Assembly (NCBI GenBank): GCA_963661545.1
Contig: CAVLCU010000003.1
Span: 1 to 45,314, forward strand
Source: Scatomonas sp963661545
GTDB taxonomy: Bacteria; Bacillota; Clostridia; Lachnospirales; Lachnospiraceae
Direction: 5' to 3'
DNA: 45,314 bases
The notes under the pieces are model-generated. The model ran no database searches and was not told where the DNA came from. It saw only the letters and a list, made by a program, of their open reading frames with translations. The position numbers and the translations under genes were made by a program. Positions 23,562-31,554 of the stretch are shown piece by piece (position 1 is the stretch's first letter; each line of letters begins with the position of its first letter).

Positions 23562-24071
23562 ATGAGACATGTAATCATTGATGCCAGCCAGTTGGAGCTG
23601 GAAGAGAAGGTAGTTTCCATCAAGAGAGTTACCAAGGTTGTTAAAGGTGGTCGTAACTTCCGTTTTACCGCTTTAGTCGTTGTCGGTGACCACAACGGAC
23701 ACGTAGGTGCAGGCCTGGGCAAGGCGGCTGAGATTCCGGAAGCGATCCGCAAGGGCAAGGAAGATGCCATGAAGAAGCTGGTTTCCGTTGCCAGAGATGA
23801 CAATAACAGTGTTACCCATGATTTTATCGGAAAGTTCGGAAGTGCGGAGGTTCTTCTGAAGAAGGCTCCGGAAGGTACCGGTGTTATCGCCGGCGGTCCG
23901 GCTCGTGCTGTTGTTGAGCTGGCAGGAATCAAGAATATCCGTACCAAATCCCTGGGATCCAACAACAAGCAGAACGTTGTTCTGGCCACCATTGAAGGCC
24001 TTCGCCAGCTGAAGACTCCGGAGGAAGTAGCCAGACTGCGGGGCAAGGCTGTTGACGAGATCTTTGCTTAA
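23562..24071 (+). CDS. rpsE: 30S ribosomal protein S5
   Basis: 169 residues. The dsRNA-binding-like N-terminal domain contains VVKGGRNFRFTALVVVGD and GHVGAGLGKA, and the C-terminal half has GTGVIAGGPARAVVELAG. It affects decoding accuracy. Eighteen bases after rplR. Confidence 0.97.
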   Translation: MRHVIIDASQLELEEKVVSIKRVTKVVKGGRNFRFTALVVVGDHNGHVGAGLGKAAEIPEAIRKGKEDAMKKLVSVARDDNNSVTHDFIGKFGSAEVLLKKAPEGTGVIAGGPARAVVELAGIKNIRTKSLGSNNKQNVVLATIEGLRQLKTPEEVARLRGKAVDEIFA

Positions 24072-24085
24072 GGAGGGCTGGAAAA

Positions 24086-24265
24086 ATGGCGGATAAGTTA
24101 AAAATTACACTGGTAAAGTCTACCATCGGCTGCGTGCCCAAGCACAAGAAGATTGTAGAGTCATTAGGATTAAGGAAATTAAATCATACCGTGGAGCAGC
24201 CGGACAATGCGGCTATCCGTGGCATGATCCAGAAGGTTGGCTACCTGTTGAAGGTGGAAGAGTAA
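24086..24265 (+). CDS. rpmD: 50S ribosomal protein L30
   Basis: 59 residues, family length, between rpsE and rplO as expected. It begins MADKLKITLVKSTIGCVPKH and contains ESLGLRKLNHTVEQPD and IRGMIQKVGYLL. AGGAGGG precedes the ATG. Confidence 0.96.
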   Translation: MADKLKITLVKSTIGCVPKHKKIVESLGLRKLNHTVEQPDNAAIRGMIQKVGYLLKVEE

Positions 24266-24286
24266 GAGCACGAAGGAGGTACCATA

Positions 24287-24727
24287 ATGGACTTATCGAA
24301 TTTACAGCCCGCGGAGGGCTCCAGACAGAGCGATAACTTCCGCAGAGGCCGTGGACATGGTTCAGGAAACGGTAAGACAGCAGGTAAGGGTCATAAGGGA
24401 CAGAAAGCCCGTTCCGGAGCACCCAGACCTGGATTTGAAGGCGGTCAGATGCCTTTGTACAGAAGACTTCCCAAGAGAGGTTTTACTTGCAGAAATTCCA
24501 AGACAATCGTTGCGGTGAATGTAAAAGACTTGGAAAGATTTGAGGATGGAGCAGAAGTGACTGTTGAATCCCTGGTCGCAAGCGGCTTAGTATCTAACCC
24601 GAGAGATGGCGTCAAAATCCTTGGAAACGGCGGAATTTCCAAGAAGCTTACAGTGAAAGTGAATGCCTTCAGTGAGGGTGCAAAAGCCAAAATTGAGGCA
24701 GCAGGTGGAACAGCCGAGGTGATTTGA
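24287..24727 (+). CDS. rplO: 50S ribosomal protein L15
   Basis: 146 residues. The glycine-rich N-terminal segment (GRGHGSGNGKTAGKGHKGQ) and FEGGQMPLYRRLPKRGF are diagnostic. Its stop overlaps the secY start by one base. Confidence 0.97.
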   Translation: MDLSNLQPAEGSRQSDNFRRGRGHGSGNGKTAGKGHKGQKARSGAPRPGFEGGQMPLYRRLPKRGFTCRNSKTIVAVNVKDLERFEDGAEVTVESLVASGLVSNPRDGVKILGNGGISKKLTVKVNAFSEGAKAKIEAAGGTAEVI

Positions 24728-26037
24728 TGTTAAAAACCTTACGAGATGCTTTTCGTATTAAGGAAGTACGCCATAGAATTTTCTATGTATTGTTTGCACT
24801 GGTTGTGATCCGTTTAGGATCACAGGTGCCGGTGCCTGGTGTGGATAATAGCTTTTTCAGTTCTTATTTCAACAGCAATTCCAATGATGCGTTTACTTTT
24901 TTGAATGCGTTTACAGGCGGAGGTTTTTCCAACTTCTCCATATTTGCCCTGAGCATTACTCCCTATATTACCTCCTCGATTATCATCCAGCTTCTTACCA
25001 TTGCCATTCCCAAGCTGGAGGAGATGCAGAAGGACGGGGAAGAGGGCAGGAAAAAATTGACGGCCATCACCCGTTATGTGACCATTGGGCTGGCTCTCTT
25101 TGAATCCGTTGCCATGTGCATCGGCTTTGGCAATAAGCTGATTCTGGAGATGAACCTGGTCAATGTGGTGGTGGTGGTAGCAGCATTGACTGCCGGTTCT
25201 GCCTTTTTGATGTGGATCGGTGAGCAGATCAATGACAAGGGAATCGGCAATGGTATCTCTATCGTTCTGCTGATCAATATCCTTTCCCGGATCCCAGTGG
25301 ATATGATCACCCTTTTTGATAACTTTGTTAAGGGCAAGACCATCGCCAAGGCTGCCGTTGCCTGGGTGGTAATTGCTGCCATTATTCTGGCAGTTACGGT
25401 TCTTGTCTTGGTTCTCAACGGGGCAGAGAGAAGAATACCGGTTCAATATTCCAAGAAGATGGTAGGCCGGAAAATGATGGGAGGTCAGTCCTCTCATATT
25501 CCCCTCAAGGTTAATACGGCAGGTGTGATCCCCATTATCTTCGCATCCTCCATTATGTCCTTCCCGGGAATCATCGTAGCCTTCACCGGCAAGACTCCCG
25601 GCGGATGGGGGGGCAAGATCATCAATATGCTGAGCTCCAGCTACTGGTTTAAGCCCAGCGACTGGTTCTCCAGTATCGGTTTGATCATCTATGTAGTTTT
25701 GGTGATTTTCTTCGCCTATTTCTACACATCCATCACCTTCAATCCTCTGGAAGTGGCGGATAATATGAAGAAGCAGGGCGGATTCATTCCAGGAATCCGA
25801 CCGGGCAAGGCAACTGTGGATTATCTCAATGCCCTTTTGAAATATATTATTTTCATAGGCGCCGCAGGACTGACCATCGTAGCCATTATCCCCTTCTTCT
25901 TCAATGGTATGTTCAATGCGGACGTATCCTTCGGAGGAACCTCCCTGATCATTATCGTATCAGTTATCCTGGAGACCATGAAACAGGTGGAGTCCATGAT
26001 GCTGGTGCGTAATTACAAGGGATTCTTGAACGATTAA
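24727..26037 (+). CDS. secY: preprotein translocase channel subunit SecY
   Basis: 436 residues with ten membrane segments. RLGSQVPVPGVD at the first periplasmic loop, GIGNGISIVLLINI, and the last cytoplasmic tail MLVRNYKGFL are typical. It forms the SecYEG channel. ATG 24727 overlaps the rplO stop (TGATG), with GAGGTGAT upstream. A TTG directly before it is unlikely. The 127-base gap to adk has a GC-rich hairpin. Confidence 0.97.
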   Translation: MLKTLRDAFRIKEVRHRIFYVLFALVVIRLGSQVPVPGVDNSFFSSYFNSNSNDAFTFLNAFTGGGFSNFSIFALSITPYITSSIIIQLLTIAIPKLEEMQKDGEEGRKKLTAITRYVTIGLALFESVAMCIGFGNKLILEMNLVNVVVVVAALTAGSAFLMWIGEQINDKGIGNGISIVLLINILSRIPVDMITLFDNFVKGKTIAKAAVAWVVIAAIILAVTVLVLVLNGAERRIPVQYSKKMVGRKMMGGQSSHIPLKVNTAGVIPIIFASSIMSFPGIIVAFTGKTPGGWGGKIINMLSSSYWFKPSDWFSSIGLIIYVVLVIFFAYFYTSITFNPLEVADNMKKQGGFIPGIRPGKATVDYLNALLKYIIFIGAAGLTIVAIIPFFFNGMFNADVSFGGTSLIIIVSVILETMKQVESMMLVRNYKGFLND

Positions 26038-26056
26038 GGCAGATGTGTTATAGTAG

Positions 26057-26088
26057 GGCTGTGGTGTTTGCGCGCCGCAGCCTTTCCT
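26057..26088 (+). terminator. hairpin between secY and adk, possible attenuator
   Basis: GGCTGTGGT (26057-26065) pairs with GCCGCAGCC (26074-26082), including two G-T pairs, and is followed by TTTCC. The T-run is weak, so this may only reduce read-through into adk. Confidence 0.45.
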
Positions 26089-26164
26089 TCGTAGTGGGGG
26101 CGACTGCGGGAGCCCGCCGTACATTTACTTGCCAAGAAAAGGTATGAGGAGAGGACAAAAGCTT

Positions 26165-26809
26165 ATGAAGATTGTAATGTTAGGGGCGCCGGGAGCCGGC
26201 AAGGGAACACAGGCAAAGAAAATTGCAGAGAAGTATCAGATCCCCCATATCTCCACGGGGGATATCTTCCGTTCCAATATCAAGAACGGAACGGACTTAG
26301 GCAAGAAGGCAAAGGGGTATATGGACCAGGGCTTGCTGGTTCCGGATGAGCTGACCTGTGATCTGGTGGTAGACCGGATCTCCCAGCCGGATGCAGCCAA
26401 TGGCTATGTACTGGATGGCTTTCCCCGCACCATTCCCCAGGCAGAGGCTCTGACACAAGCCCTGGTCAAAAGGGGGGAGAAGGTGGATTTCGCCATCAAT
26501 GTGGAGGTACCGGATGACCATATCATCCACCGCATGTCCGGTCGCAGGGCCTGCCTTTCCTGCGGAGCAACTTATCATGTGGAATACAATCCCCCCAAAG
26601 CAGAAGATCATTGCGACACCTGCGGCGGAGGTCTGGTTCTTCGGGAGGATGACAAGCCCGAGACTGTGAAGAAACGTCTGGATGTCTATCATGCCCAGAC
26701 TCAGCCCCTGATTGACTATTATCAGAAGGCCGGTGCCCTGGCAGAGGTGGACGGCACCCAGGATATTGAGGTCGTATTCCAGGACATTGTCAAGATTTTA
26801 GGAGCATGA
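26165..26809 (+). CDS. adk: adenylate kinase
   Basis: 214 residues. It interconverts ATP + AMP and 2 ADP. P-loop GAPGAGKGTQ, AMP-binding HISTGDIFR and LDGFPRT, and a zinc-type LID with four cysteines (CLSCGATYH and CDTCGG). ATG 26165 is chosen over an earlier in-frame codon because MKIVMLGAPGAGKG is the family start and GAGGAGAGG lies upstream. It is followed by map at 7 bases, the usual order. Confidence 0.97.
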   Translation: MKIVMLGAPGAGKGTQAKKIAEKYQIPHISTGDIFRSNIKNGTDLGKKAKGYMDQGLLVPDELTCDLVVDRISQPDAANGYVLDGFPRTIPQAEALTQALVKRGEKVDFAINVEVPDDHIIHRMSGRRACLSCGATYHVEYNPPKAEDHCDTCGGGLVLREDDKPETVKKRLDVYHAQTQPLIDYYQKAGALAEVDGTQDIEVVFQDIVKILGA

Positions 26810-26816
26810 GAATACT

Positions 26817-27572
26817 ATGTCCGTAACAATTAAAACTGCCAGAGAGATTGACCTTATGAGACAAGCGGGAAGGTATCTGGAGCAGGTTCATGACGGCCTG
26901 GCCCAGATCATTCGCCCGGGAATCTCCACCCTGGATATAGACCGGGAGGGGGAGAAGATGATCCGGGCTTTGGGCTGTGTGCCTAACTTCCTGCATTATA
27001 ACGGATATCCGGCATCCATCTGCGTATCTGTCAACGATGAAGTGGTTCATGGAATCCCCAAGAAGGGAAGGATCCTTCAGGAGGGGGATATCGTCAGCCT
27101 GGATGCAGGCCTTATTTACAAGGGCTACCATTCCGACGCTGCCAGAACCTACGGAGTCGGTAGGATCAGCCCGGAAGCCCAGAAGCTGATTGATGTGACC
27201 CGCCAGTCCTTCTTCGAGGGGATCAAATATGCCAGAGCCGGCTGCCATCTTCATGAGATTTCCGCTGCCATTGGCAACTATGCCGAGAGCTTTGGCTATG
27301 GGGTGGTGCGTGACCTGGTGGGTCACGGTATAGGGACAGCCCTCCATGAGGATCCCCAGATCCCTAATTTTGTATGCAAGGGGCGGGGCATTCGCCTGCA
27401 GGCAGGCATGACCCTGGCCATTGAGCCCATGATCGACATGGGTACAGAGGAGGTTTGCTGGCTGGATGATGACTGGACGGTGGTGACGGAGGATGGCTCC
27501 CTGTCCGCCCATTATGAGAATACCGTCCTGATCACCGATGGGGAGCCGGAGCTCCTGACCCTGAGCCATTGA
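26817..27572 (+). CDS. map: methionine aminopeptidase, type I
   Basis: 251 residues. It removes the initiator methionine. The metal ligands are in SLDAGLIYKGYHSDAA (two Asp), GHGIGTALHE (His), AIEPMID (Glu) and YENTVLI (Glu). No N-terminal zinc-finger extension. Second gene of the adk-map-KOW-infA stretch. Confidence 0.97.
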   Translation: MSVTIKTAREIDLMRQAGRYLEQVHDGLAQIIRPGISTLDIDREGEKMIRALGCVPNFLHYNGYPASICVSVNDEVVHGIPKKGRILQEGDIVSLDAGLIYKGYHSDAARTYGVGRISPEAQKLIDVTRQSFFEGIKYARAGCHLHEISAAIGNYAESFGYGVVRDLVGHGIGTALHEDPQIPNFVCKGRGIRLQAGMTLAIEPMIDMGTEEVCWLDDDWTVVTEDGSLSAHYENTVLITDGEPELLTLSH

Positions 27573-27603
27573 ACTGGCTTGGGCCAAGAAGCAGGAGAAA
27601 GCT

Positions 27604-27870
27604 ATGAAGCCGCTTATAAAAGGAATGTATGCCAGGAGTCTGGCCGGGCATGACAAGGGTCAGCTCTATGTCATCCTGGAGACAGACGATACCTATGTAT
27701 ATCTCTGCGACGGACGGCTGCGCCCCCTGGACAAGCCCAAGAAGAAGAAGAGAATACATATACAGCCGGATTATGACATTGCCCCAGTGATCCGGGAGAG
27801 GTTAGAGACCCAAAAGCCCTTAAGGGACCAAGATATCCGTAAAGCATTGAAAGTCAAGGAGGTTGAATAG
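27604..27870 (+). CDS. KOW domain RNA-binding protein (L14e-like)
   Basis: 88 residues. A KOW-type start (GMYARSLAGHDKGQLYVILE) with a basic middle (DKPKKKKRIH) suggests RNA or ribosome binding. Clostridia and some Bacilli carry this gene between map and infA, as here. Its start has AGGAG upstream and it abuts infA without any gap. The molecular role is unknown. Confidence 0.88.
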   Translation: MKPLIKGMYARSLAGHDKGQLYVILETDDTYVYLCDGRLRPLDKPKKKKRIHIQPDYDIAPVIRERLETQKPLRDQDIRKALKVKEVE

Positions 27871-28089
27871 ATGTCGAAGGCAGATGTAATTGAGGTGGAA
27901 GGAAAGGTGCTGGAGAAGCTCCCCAACGCCATGTTTCGGGTGGAGCTGGAGAACAAGCACGTGGTGCTGGCTCATATCAGCGGCAAGCTGCGGATGAACT
28001 TCATCCGGATCCTTCCCGGGGACAAGGTAACCATCGAGCTGTCCCCCTATGACCTGGACAAGGGACGTATTATCTGGAGGGATAAGTAA
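27871..28089 (+). CDS. infA: translation initiation factor IF-1
   Basis: 72 residues, exact family length, an S1-like OB fold. MSKADVIEVEGKVLEKLPNA, FRVELENKH and LPGDKVTIELSPYDL are diagnostic. It blocks the A site during initiation. It is the last gene of this operon here, because a hairpin follows and rpmJ and rpsM are not found. Confidence 0.97.
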   Translation: MSKADVIEVEGKVLEKLPNAMFRVELENKHVVLAHISGKLRMNFIRILPGDKVTIELSPYDLDKGRIIWRDK

Positions 28090-28092
28090 AAA

Positions 28093-28140
28093 TCCGTGTA
28101 ACCACAGGTTTGGGTGTTTTGACACCCAGACCATTTTTTT
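28093..28140 (+). terminator. infA operon terminator with TAACCACAGG module, copy 2
   Basis: TCCGTGTAACCACAGG (28093-28108) leads into a 10-bp stem GGTTTGGGTG/CACCCAGACC with a 6-base loop and then seven Ts. A clear terminator. The upstream TCCGTGTAACCACAGG is shared with two other intergenic sites. Confidence 0.9.
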
Positions 28141-28171
28141 AAAATGGAACAGGGATTTTCCACAGAATCAT

Positions 28172-28200
28172 TTTACAAATGTATTTTTCTCCCCTATAAT
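28172..28200 (+). promoter_or_regulatory. sigma-A promoter of the UroD-like gene
   Basis: TTTACA (28172-28177), 17-base spacer and TATAAT (28195-28200), 50 bases before the start codon. Confidence 0.85.
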
Positions 28201-28250
28201 AGCAGTAAAGCAGCTGAAGGTGAAAAATGAAGGGAATGGGAGGAAAAGAC

Positions 28251-29483
28251 ATGAGCGAAAAAACAGAAGTCAGGTTTGTGGAAAAGGCTTTTGGCAGATT
28301 TCAAAATCTGGGAAAATGGCCCGAGACGGATGTCGTTTTGTTGGCCTTGGTAACGGAGTTGATTCCGGAACTCTGTGGCCTGCCTTACGATTACTTGTTG
28401 CGGGAGGATCCGGTGGCCATGGCAGAATGCACTCTGTTGGTACAGGAATATCTGGATATTGATCTGATCATCGCCAATTTGGATATCTATAATTTCGAGG
28501 CAGAAGCAATGGGAGCCGAACTGAAGTTCTATCCGGATCATTGCTCGGATATTGTGCGCAGTAACTATTTGATCAAGGATGAGAGGGACTTTGATAAGAT
28601 TCAATTTAGGGGCTTGGATACCGGACGCTTCCCCTATCTGCTCCAATACTGCGAAGCCTATAAGAAGTATACCGGGGCGGATACCTTCCCGACTATGTCG
28701 GCTCCCTGGACCTTGGCGGGTAATCTCTATGGAATCGACAATCTGGTAATGGCTACCATGGAGGATCCGGAATTCGTAAAGGAATTTCTGAATAGGATTG
28801 TGGACGATTTCCATGCTCCTATGTTTCGGGCTCTGGCAGAAGTATTACCAGGTTTTACCACCATGTCCCTGGCAGATGCCTTTGCCTCTGTTCCAGTAGT
28901 TACCCCCAAGATTGTCAGGGAATTCATTCAGCCCAGTCTGGAGAGAGAACTGGAAAAACTCAATATGCCGAGGATCCTTCTGCAGGATACCGCCTTCTTT
29001 GGCACTGCCCAGCTCCAGGGAGAGGAAAGGAAAGAATATGAGGATTTTATCGTCTGGTCCAACAACATGTTCTTCTGCATCGATCCGGATCTGACAGAGC
29101 TGACCCCGGAATATGCCAGAAGGGTGGCTACGGAACACGGAGTTCCCCTGATGGCAGGAATTGCAGCAAAACAGGTAGAATTCGGTTCCATAGAAGAGAC
29201 AGTTTCCATCATCAAGGAGTTTGTATTAAAGGGAAAGGACGGCCCCACCCCTTTGTTTTTCTTCTTCAATAACCTTTCGCCAAAGACCTCCACGGACAAG
29301 CTGCTTGCGGCAACGAAAGCAGTCAGAGTGTTTGGAGCCCCCGGCGCAGATGAGAATACTCCCTATGAGATTCCCAAAGATCGGCCCTTCGAAGATTTCC
29401 TAAAGGAAAAGATGGAACAGAATCCGGAGGGATACAGCTTCGAATGGCTGAAGGTATCCAGATACGCCCATCTGATGAAATAG
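28251..29483 (+). CDS. uroporphyrinogen decarboxylase/MtaA-fold protein lacking zinc ligands
   Basis: A 410-residue member of the UroD/MtaA superfamily. MtaA/MtbA relatives transfer methyl groups from a corrinoid protein using a zinc held by an HxC...C set. Here the strand that should carry HxC reads ILLQDT (about 242-247) and the later Cys segment reads NNLSPKTS, so none of the three ligands is present. An early segment (MSAPWTLAGNLYG) and C-terminal SYEWL-like tail fit the family. ATG 28251 has GGGAGG 7 bases upstream and is preferred over ATG 28227. The gene is alone with its own promoter and terminator. Its proximity to an MttB-like gene suggests a link, but the function is unknown. Confidence 0.82.
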   Translation: MSEKTEVRFVEKAFGRFQNLGKWPETDVVLLALVTELIPELCGLPYDYLLREDPVAMAECTLLVQEYLDIDLIIANLDIYNFEAEAMGAELKFYPDHCSDIVRSNYLIKDERDFDKIQFRGLDTGRFPYLLQYCEAYKKYTGADTFPTMSAPWTLAGNLYGIDNLVMATMEDPEFVKEFLNRIVDDFHAPMFRALAEVLPGFTTMSLADAFASVPVVTPKIVREFIQPSLERELEKLNMPRILLQDTAFFGTAQLQGEERKEYEDFIVWSNNMFFCIDPDLTELTPEYARRVATEHGVPLMAGIAAKQVEFGSIEETVSIIKEFVLKGKDGPTPLFFFFNNLSPKTSTDKLLAATKAVRVFGAPGADENTPYEIPKDRPFEDFLKEKMEQNPEGYSFEWLKVSRYAHLMK

Positions 29484-29555
29484 GTACCCTTCCTTTTCCC
29501 TTTCCCTGCACCGGCAGCTCCAAAAGCCAGAGATAATCACATACTTTTAATGATG

Positions 29556-29592
29556 CGGCGGCTAACGAACATGTTAGCCGCCGTGTTTTTTT
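29556..29592. terminator. terminator between the UroD-like gene and the TetR gene
   Basis: A perfect 11-bp stem CGGCGGCTAAC/GTTAGCCGCCG with a 6-base loop, then TGTTTTTTT. It overlaps the last codons of the convergent TetR gene. Confidence 0.92.
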
Positions 29593-30212
29593 ATCATTCC
29601 GCAAGCCAGGGTATGGACAGTCTCTGCCATCATCTCTACCAGGCTTTTCTCCGTATCATCGAAGCACCACTGCACCTCCACGCCGGACATGACGGCGAGT
29701 ATCTGGGAGACATAATCGGCTGCAGGCCGGGTCTTGTCCAGTTCCCCCTCCTGGATTCCCCGATTTACCAGCTTGTAGAGACATTGAAGCAAGGCGCGAT
29801 CCTCTGGGTAGAAGGTATAGCAGGGGAAGACGAAATAATTGCTGATAATGGCCTTGATGATACCCTTGCCCCGCTTCTCGTATTCGGTATAGGACAGGCG
29901 CATGAACTGGGTCAGCATAGCCGGAAAGGCGTCCGGCTCCAGCTGCTGATAGGCATAGGCATAGAAGACGTCCGAACGGCGGACGGTATCAATGATAATG
30001 GCCTCTTTGGACTTGAAATAAGTATAAAAGCTGCCGCTGGCCACGCCCGCCTGGGAGGTGATCTCCTCAATCGTGGCATTATTAAAACCCTTGCGATTGA
30101 TAACATCCATGGCCGCAGTAAATATTTTATCCTTGGTAACCAGCGCCTGCTGCTGCCTCTTGGTCAGAACAGGGGCTTGATCAGAATCAGGCATAAGGGG
30201 CTTCGTGCGCAT
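29574..30212 (-). CDS. TetR/AcrR family transcriptional regulator
   Basis: 212 residues. The N-terminal helix-turn-helix (about 30-75) contains KIFTAAMDVINRKGFNNATI, EITSQAGVASGSFYTYF and KSKEAI, as in the family. The C-terminal ligand domain is helical with no assigned ligand. GAGGA precedes the ATG. It diverges from the Liv transporter operon and converges on the UroD-like gene, so either may be its target. Paired TTGAA/TTCAA dyads around the Liv promoter are candidate operators. Confidence 0.9.
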   Translation of the reverse strand: MRTKPLMPDSDQAPVLTKRQQQALVTKDKIFTAAMDVINRKGFNNATIEEITSQAGVASGSFYTYFKSKEAIIIDTVRRSDVFYAYAYQQLEPDAFPAMLTQFMRLSYTEYEKRGKGIIKAIISNYFVFPCYTFYPEDRALLQCLYKLVNRGIQEGELDKTRPAADYVSQILAVMSGVEVQWCFDDTEKSLVEMMAETVHTLACGMIKKHGG

Positions 30213-30255
30213 AATAAAATCCTCATTTCGATAAAAATAAACCTTCTGTTTTCGT

Positions 30256-30284
30256 ATTATAGTCTAAAAGAGGAGGGAAAACAA
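30256..30284 (-). promoter_or_regulatory. promoter of the TetR gene
   Basis: Minus strand TTGTTT (30284-30279), 17-base spacer, TATAAT (30261-30256), 44 bases before the start. Just upstream lies a run of about 16 As on the + strand (near 30291-30306). Confidence 0.65.
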
Positions 30285-30363
30285 GGCGATAAAAAAAAAA
30301 AAAAAATTATCAATGCCAATGCCGAATGTGGCAATAAAAACTTACGAGATGACGGCTATAATA

Positions 30364-30378
30364 TTGAATAAAATTCAA
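30364..30378. promoter_or_regulatory. candidate operator 1, TTGAA-N5-TTCAA
   Basis: TTGAATAAAATTCAA is a perfect dyad. A second dyad with the same arms and spacing lies at 30472-30486. Probable binding site of a dimeric regulator such as the adjacent TetR protein. Confidence 0.5.
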
Positions 30379-30430
30379 CTAATGTACAAAATGCATAAAA
30401 AGATGCAAACAAATTCTATATATTAGTCAA

Positions 30431-30459
30431 TTTACATAGATGAGAGAGGCTGTTATAAT
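30431..30459 (+). promoter_or_regulatory. sigma-A promoter of the Liv transporter operon
   Basis: TTTACA (30431-30436), 17-base spacer, TATAAT (30454-30459), upstream of the truncated leader ORF and livH. The two dyads flank it. Confidence 0.85.
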
Positions 30460-30471
30460 GAAGAAAATTAA

Positions 30472-30486
30472 TTGAATCATCTTCAA
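30472..30486. promoter_or_regulatory. candidate operator 2, TTGAA-N5-TTCAA
   Basis: TTGAATCATCTTCAA begins about 12 bases after the -10 element, overlapping the transcript start region, an ideal position for repression. Confidence 0.5.
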
Positions 30487-30522
30487 TGAAATGCATTCAC
30501 TATAAACAAGGAGGAAATGAAA

Positions 30523-30642
30523 ATGGAAGCGGATATGAGCTGCTTGAAGGAGAAACCCATTGCTGTCTTGGGATGCGGAGCCCTAGATAAGACAATGGCA
30601 GGTGACTGTGCCCTGACAGGGGCTCAGGTAAGGATTTGGTAG
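30523..30642 (+). pseudogene. truncated NAD(P)-binding dehydrogenase N-terminus (39 codons)
   Basis: A 39-codon frame with AAGGAGG 8 bases upstream. Its residues KPIAVLGCGALDKTMAGD and GAQVRIW form the first beta-alpha-beta unit of a Rossmann fold, with the GxGxxx(x)A pattern seen at the start of opine/octopine-type and glycerol-3-phosphate-type dehydrogenases. It then stops and livH starts 20 bases later, so the rest of the enzyme is absent. It is probably the remnant of a deleted first gene of the operon, or a short leader retained for translation coupling. Confidence 0.6.
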
Positions 30643-30662
30643 CAATCGGAGGATGATGTGGT

Positions 30663-31532
30663 ATGTTAGATTTGATTATCAGTGCAGTACTGAAGGGTGG
30701 CATGTATATCCTCATCAGTATGGGCTTATCTTTGGTCTACGGTGTTATGAAGATACCCAATTTCGCCCATGGGGAATTCTACCTGATCGGCGCCTATTGT
30801 GCTTATGTGGGCCTGTCTATCCTGAAGCTTCCGGCTCTTGTGACCATGGGTCTGGCAGCGGTGATGGGCTTTGCCATGGGAGCGGTGATTGAGCGGCTGA
30901 CTTTCAACCCCTTGCGGAAACGGTCCAAGGCGGATTGGAGCCTGAACACCTTCCTGGTGACCGCAGGAATCAGCTTTGTCATCCAGAATGTGGCCCAGAT
31001 GATTTTCGGTGCGGAGTTCTTCGGGGTGGAGAGAGTCTGGGCAGGTTCGCTGAAGATAGCCGGCATCAATATCCCCATGGACCGGGTCATTGCCTTTGTG
31101 ATTGCCATTGCGGTGGTTCTTTTCTTCTGGCTTTTCCTCCAGAAGAGCCGGACGGGCAATGCGATTACGGCAGTTTCCGAGAATGAGGAAGGTGCTATGC
31201 TGATGGGGGTGCAGATTAATTCCATCCATACCCTTACCTTTGGCTTAAGCAGCATGCTGGCTTCCATCGCAGGGGCAGCCTTGATTTCCATCACTCCCGC
31301 CTATCCCACCATGGGACAGAAGCCCCTGTACTCTGCCTGGTTTGTGGTAATCCTGGTGGGGCTGGGCAATCTGGAGGCTACCATTGTAGGGGCCTTTATG
31401 GTTTCTGCCATCGAAGTATTTGCCACCTATTACGTGGGGGCTGCCTGGGCGGATGCCGTATCCCTGTCGGTAATTGTAATAATTCTTCTGATCAAGCCCA
31501 CCGGCTTGTTCGGCAAGCGGGCCAAGGTATAG
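30663..31532 (+). CDS. livH: Liv-type ABC transporter permease LivH
   Basis: 289 residues with about eight membrane segments. Family features are GGMYILISMGLSLVYGVMKI, NFAHGEFYLIGAY, and the C-terminal LLIKPTGLFGK. It is a hydrophobic or branched-chain amino acid family permease, which also covers ureas, amides and aromatic acids, so the substrate is open. GGAGG at about 30648 precedes the ATG. First intact gene of a five-gene importer. Confidence 0.94.
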   Translation: MLDLIISAVLKGGMYILISMGLSLVYGVMKIPNFAHGEFYLIGAYCAYVGLSILKLPALVTMGLAAVMGFAMGAVIERLTFNPLRKRSKADWSLNTFLVTAGISFVIQNVAQMIFGAEFFGVERVWAGSLKIAGINIPMDRVIAFVIAIAVVLFFWLFLQKSRTGNAITAVSENEEGAMLMGVQINSIHTLTFGLSSMLASIAGAALISITPAYPTMGQKPLYSAWFVVILVGLGNLEATIVGAFMVSAIEVFATYYVGAAWADAVSLSVIVIILLIKPTGLFGKRAKV

Positions 31533-31554
31533 GGAAAGGATAGGGATATTTGCC

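Noticed and set aside
30291..30306. Poly-A run of about 16 bases
   Set aside because: It lies in an intergenic region between the TetR promoter and the Liv promoter. It is not next to a stem, so it is not a terminator, and no frameshift role is evident.
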